Shown in pieces: positions 7,169-7,925 of a stretch of DNA of 7,925 nt. The notes under the pieces are model-generated. The model was given only the letters and a program-made list of their open reading frames with translations. It made no database searches and was not told the DNA's origin. Numbering within the stretch: position 1 is the stretch's first letter; each line of letters starts with the position of its first letter. The stretch lies in assembly GCA_003140705.1 (NCBI GenBank), contig PLKU01000209.1, positions 14,962 through 22,886 on the forward strand. Reading direction: 5' to 3'. Origin of the DNA: Acidobacteriaceae bacterium (lineage in GTDB: Bacteria; Acidobacteriota; Terriglobia; Terriglobales; Acidobacteriaceae). Position numbers and translations under genes: made by a program.

Positions 7169-7694
7169 GTGCCTAATACCCCATCCGGGAACCCGTTTGT
7201 ATCAAAAAACCACGTCCCGAAACTAGTTCTCTCCGGATGACTCCGCCAGAACTTCACGCTTCGATTGGCACTTCCGCGCTGCGCAGAAGAAAGACCGGTT
7301 TACTCCCTGCCATTCAGTCAGTTAGGTCTTGGGGGCCGACTCCAATTAAGCAGGGTGTGGACAGAAAGTAGCAGTTTCCGGCAAGAATGACAATACGCAC
7401 TCTTGTCCCATTCATCATCCCCAGAAGGTGGGAGTTCGTCCCCCAAACCTATGAGCCAGAAGGGCTTGCCAATCAGGGCCGAGAATGGTGTGTTCAATCC
7501 AATGCAGGCTCCGAAGTCCGCCCTTCGTCGGTACCTTTCTCACATCTATCATCTCACTCTTTGTATATCGCCTAAACGTGCTCCAACCATTCAATTCTCC
7601 ATGGCAAATCAACAGCACATTTCCGCATCGAGAATCCCGGCAAGCCCCTTCGTGGTCGAGGTGCTATAAGCTTCGCTCAGGGAGAAAACGACTG
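7169..7694. other. Divergent intergenic region, no convincing gene
   Basis: About 526 bases between the minus-strand NRPS operon and the plus-strand exported protein. Reading frames here (for example 7403-7669 plus, 7415-7618 minus) encode Ser-, Pro-, Arg- and Trp-rich strings with no recognisable motif. It probably carries promoters for both directions. A TATAAG at 7665-7670 is a possible -10 for the plus-strand gene, but no matching -35 is evident. A small hairpin (GGtGGGA, loop GTTCG, TCCCCC) lies at 7427-7444, and a loose inverted repeat AAGACC/GGTCTT at 7291-7296 and 7325-7330. I see no known regulator site. Confidence 0.6.
7679..7684 (+). promoter_or_regulatory. Ribosome binding site of the plus-strand gene
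   Basis: AGGGAG lies ten bases before the ATG at 7695. It decides the start, because the same frame stays open upstream to an ATG at 7485. The upstream codons give a Cys/Arg/Trp-rich string that does not look like protein. Confidence 0.55.
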
Positions 7695-7925
7695 ATGGAA
7701 CTCGTCCCGGACAGTTCTTTTGAGGCGATGAAGGCGACCAACACCCCGCACGGCTCTCAGCTCACCAAAACTCACCGCTTCTACGGTCAGCGCTTCTTTT
7801 CCAGCCGATTCTCCCTGTTGCCGGGCGCATTCCTCTCCAGCATTCTCCTGGTCGTTCCGTCTCCCATTGCCCAGCCGCAGGAGCAACCCGCACAGCCAGG
7901 GCCGAGTGCTCCTTCGTACGAACAG
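7695..7925 (+). CDS. Predicted exported protein, N-terminal fragment
   Basis: 77 codons, open at the right edge. I do not recognise the family. The first 38 residues are polar with several basic residues (HRFYGQRFFSSR at 27-38), followed by a hydrophobic stretch (FSLLPGAFLSSILLVV, 39-54), then PSPIAQ and a Pro/Gln-rich tail (60-77). This is the pattern of a long signal peptide leading into a periplasmic or outer-membrane protein, with possible cleavage near residue 59-60. ATG at 7728 (residue 12) would shorten the basic region to a more usual length, but its GAGG is only two bases away. It is transcribed away from the NRPS operon. An envelope protein or outer-membrane efflux component serving the cluster is possible but not shown. 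Confidence 0.6.
   Translation, partial: MELVPDSSFEAMKATNTPHGSQLTKTHRFYGQRFFSSRFSLLPGAFLSSILLVVPSPIAQPQEQPAQPGPSAPSYEQ

Noticed and set aside
7265..7282. Sigma-54-like element TTGGCAC with a downstream GC
   Set aside because: The GG-to-GC spacing is off by a base or more from the required ten, and the -12 half lacks TTGC.
7291..7330. Inverted repeat AAGACC/GGTCTT
   Set aside because: Six bases with a 28-base gap is expected by chance at this length. No poly-T tract or second copy was seen.
7427..7444. Short hairpin as a possible terminator
   Set aside because: The stem is six pairs with a bulge and no following T-run, and no gene ends here on either strand.
7415..7618. Minus-strand 67-codon frame in the intergenic region, and the plus-strand 88-codon frame at 7403-7669
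   Set aside because: They overlap each other on opposite strands, have no clear ribosome site and no recognisable motif, and composition looks non-coding.
7485..7694. In-frame upstream extension of the exported protein to an ATG at 7485
   Set aside because: The added residues are Cys-, Arg- and Trp-rich and not protein-like. The ATG at 7695 has AGGGAG ten bases ahead.
1..7925. CRISPR arrays, tRNA or rRNA genes, insertion sequences
   Set aside because: No regularly spaced repeats, no cloverleaf or rRNA-like stretches and no transposase motifs were seen. Almost the whole window is accounted for by coding sequence.

Overview
The window holds most of the start of a nonribosomal peptide synthetase (NRPS) gene cluster on the minus strand, plus the first codons of an unrelated-looking exported protein on the plus strand. 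A high-GC Gram-negative-type bacterium with large secondary-metabolite clusters (Acidobacteriota, Myxococcota and proteobacteria are all possible) would fit. No housekeeping marker is present, so the taxonomic guess is weak.

Layout. (1) Positions 1-5745, minus strand: one uninterrupted reading frame of 1915 codons that runs off the left edge. Because it has no stop in the window it is easy to miss. I read it codon by codon, and its domain order is PCP - PCP - C - FkbH-like (HAD-IIIC plus GNAT-like) - PCP - C - A (cut at motif A3). (2) Positions 5750-7168, minus strand: a complete 472-residue standalone adenylating enzyme (ANL superfamily AMP-ligase). It ends four bases before the NRPS start codon, so the two genes almost certainly form one operon. 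(3) Positions 7169-7694: a 526-base intergenic region between divergent genes with no convincing gene. (4) Positions 7695-7925, plus strand: the N-terminus of a protein with a signal-peptide-like segment followed by a Pro/Gln-rich stretch, open at the right edge.

How the genes may work together (inference). The AMP-ligase activates a carboxylic acid and loads it in trans on one or both N-terminal carrier proteins, which have no adenylation domain of their own. The FkbH-like domain would take a glyceryl unit from 1,3-bisphosphoglycerate, dephosphorylate it and place it on the third carrier protein. The first C domain sits between acyl-carrier and glyceryl-carrier and has an intact HHxxxDG motif. 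Glycerate has no amine, so this domain would be expected to make an ester rather than an amide, giving an O-acyl-glyceryl starter. The second C domain would pass that starter to the amino acid chosen by the truncated A domain. A C-FkbH-PCP glycerate-esterifying module is known from vioprolide biosynthesis (VioA). The combination here of a trans-acting AMP-ligase, duplicated carrier domains and that module is the most interesting signal in the window.
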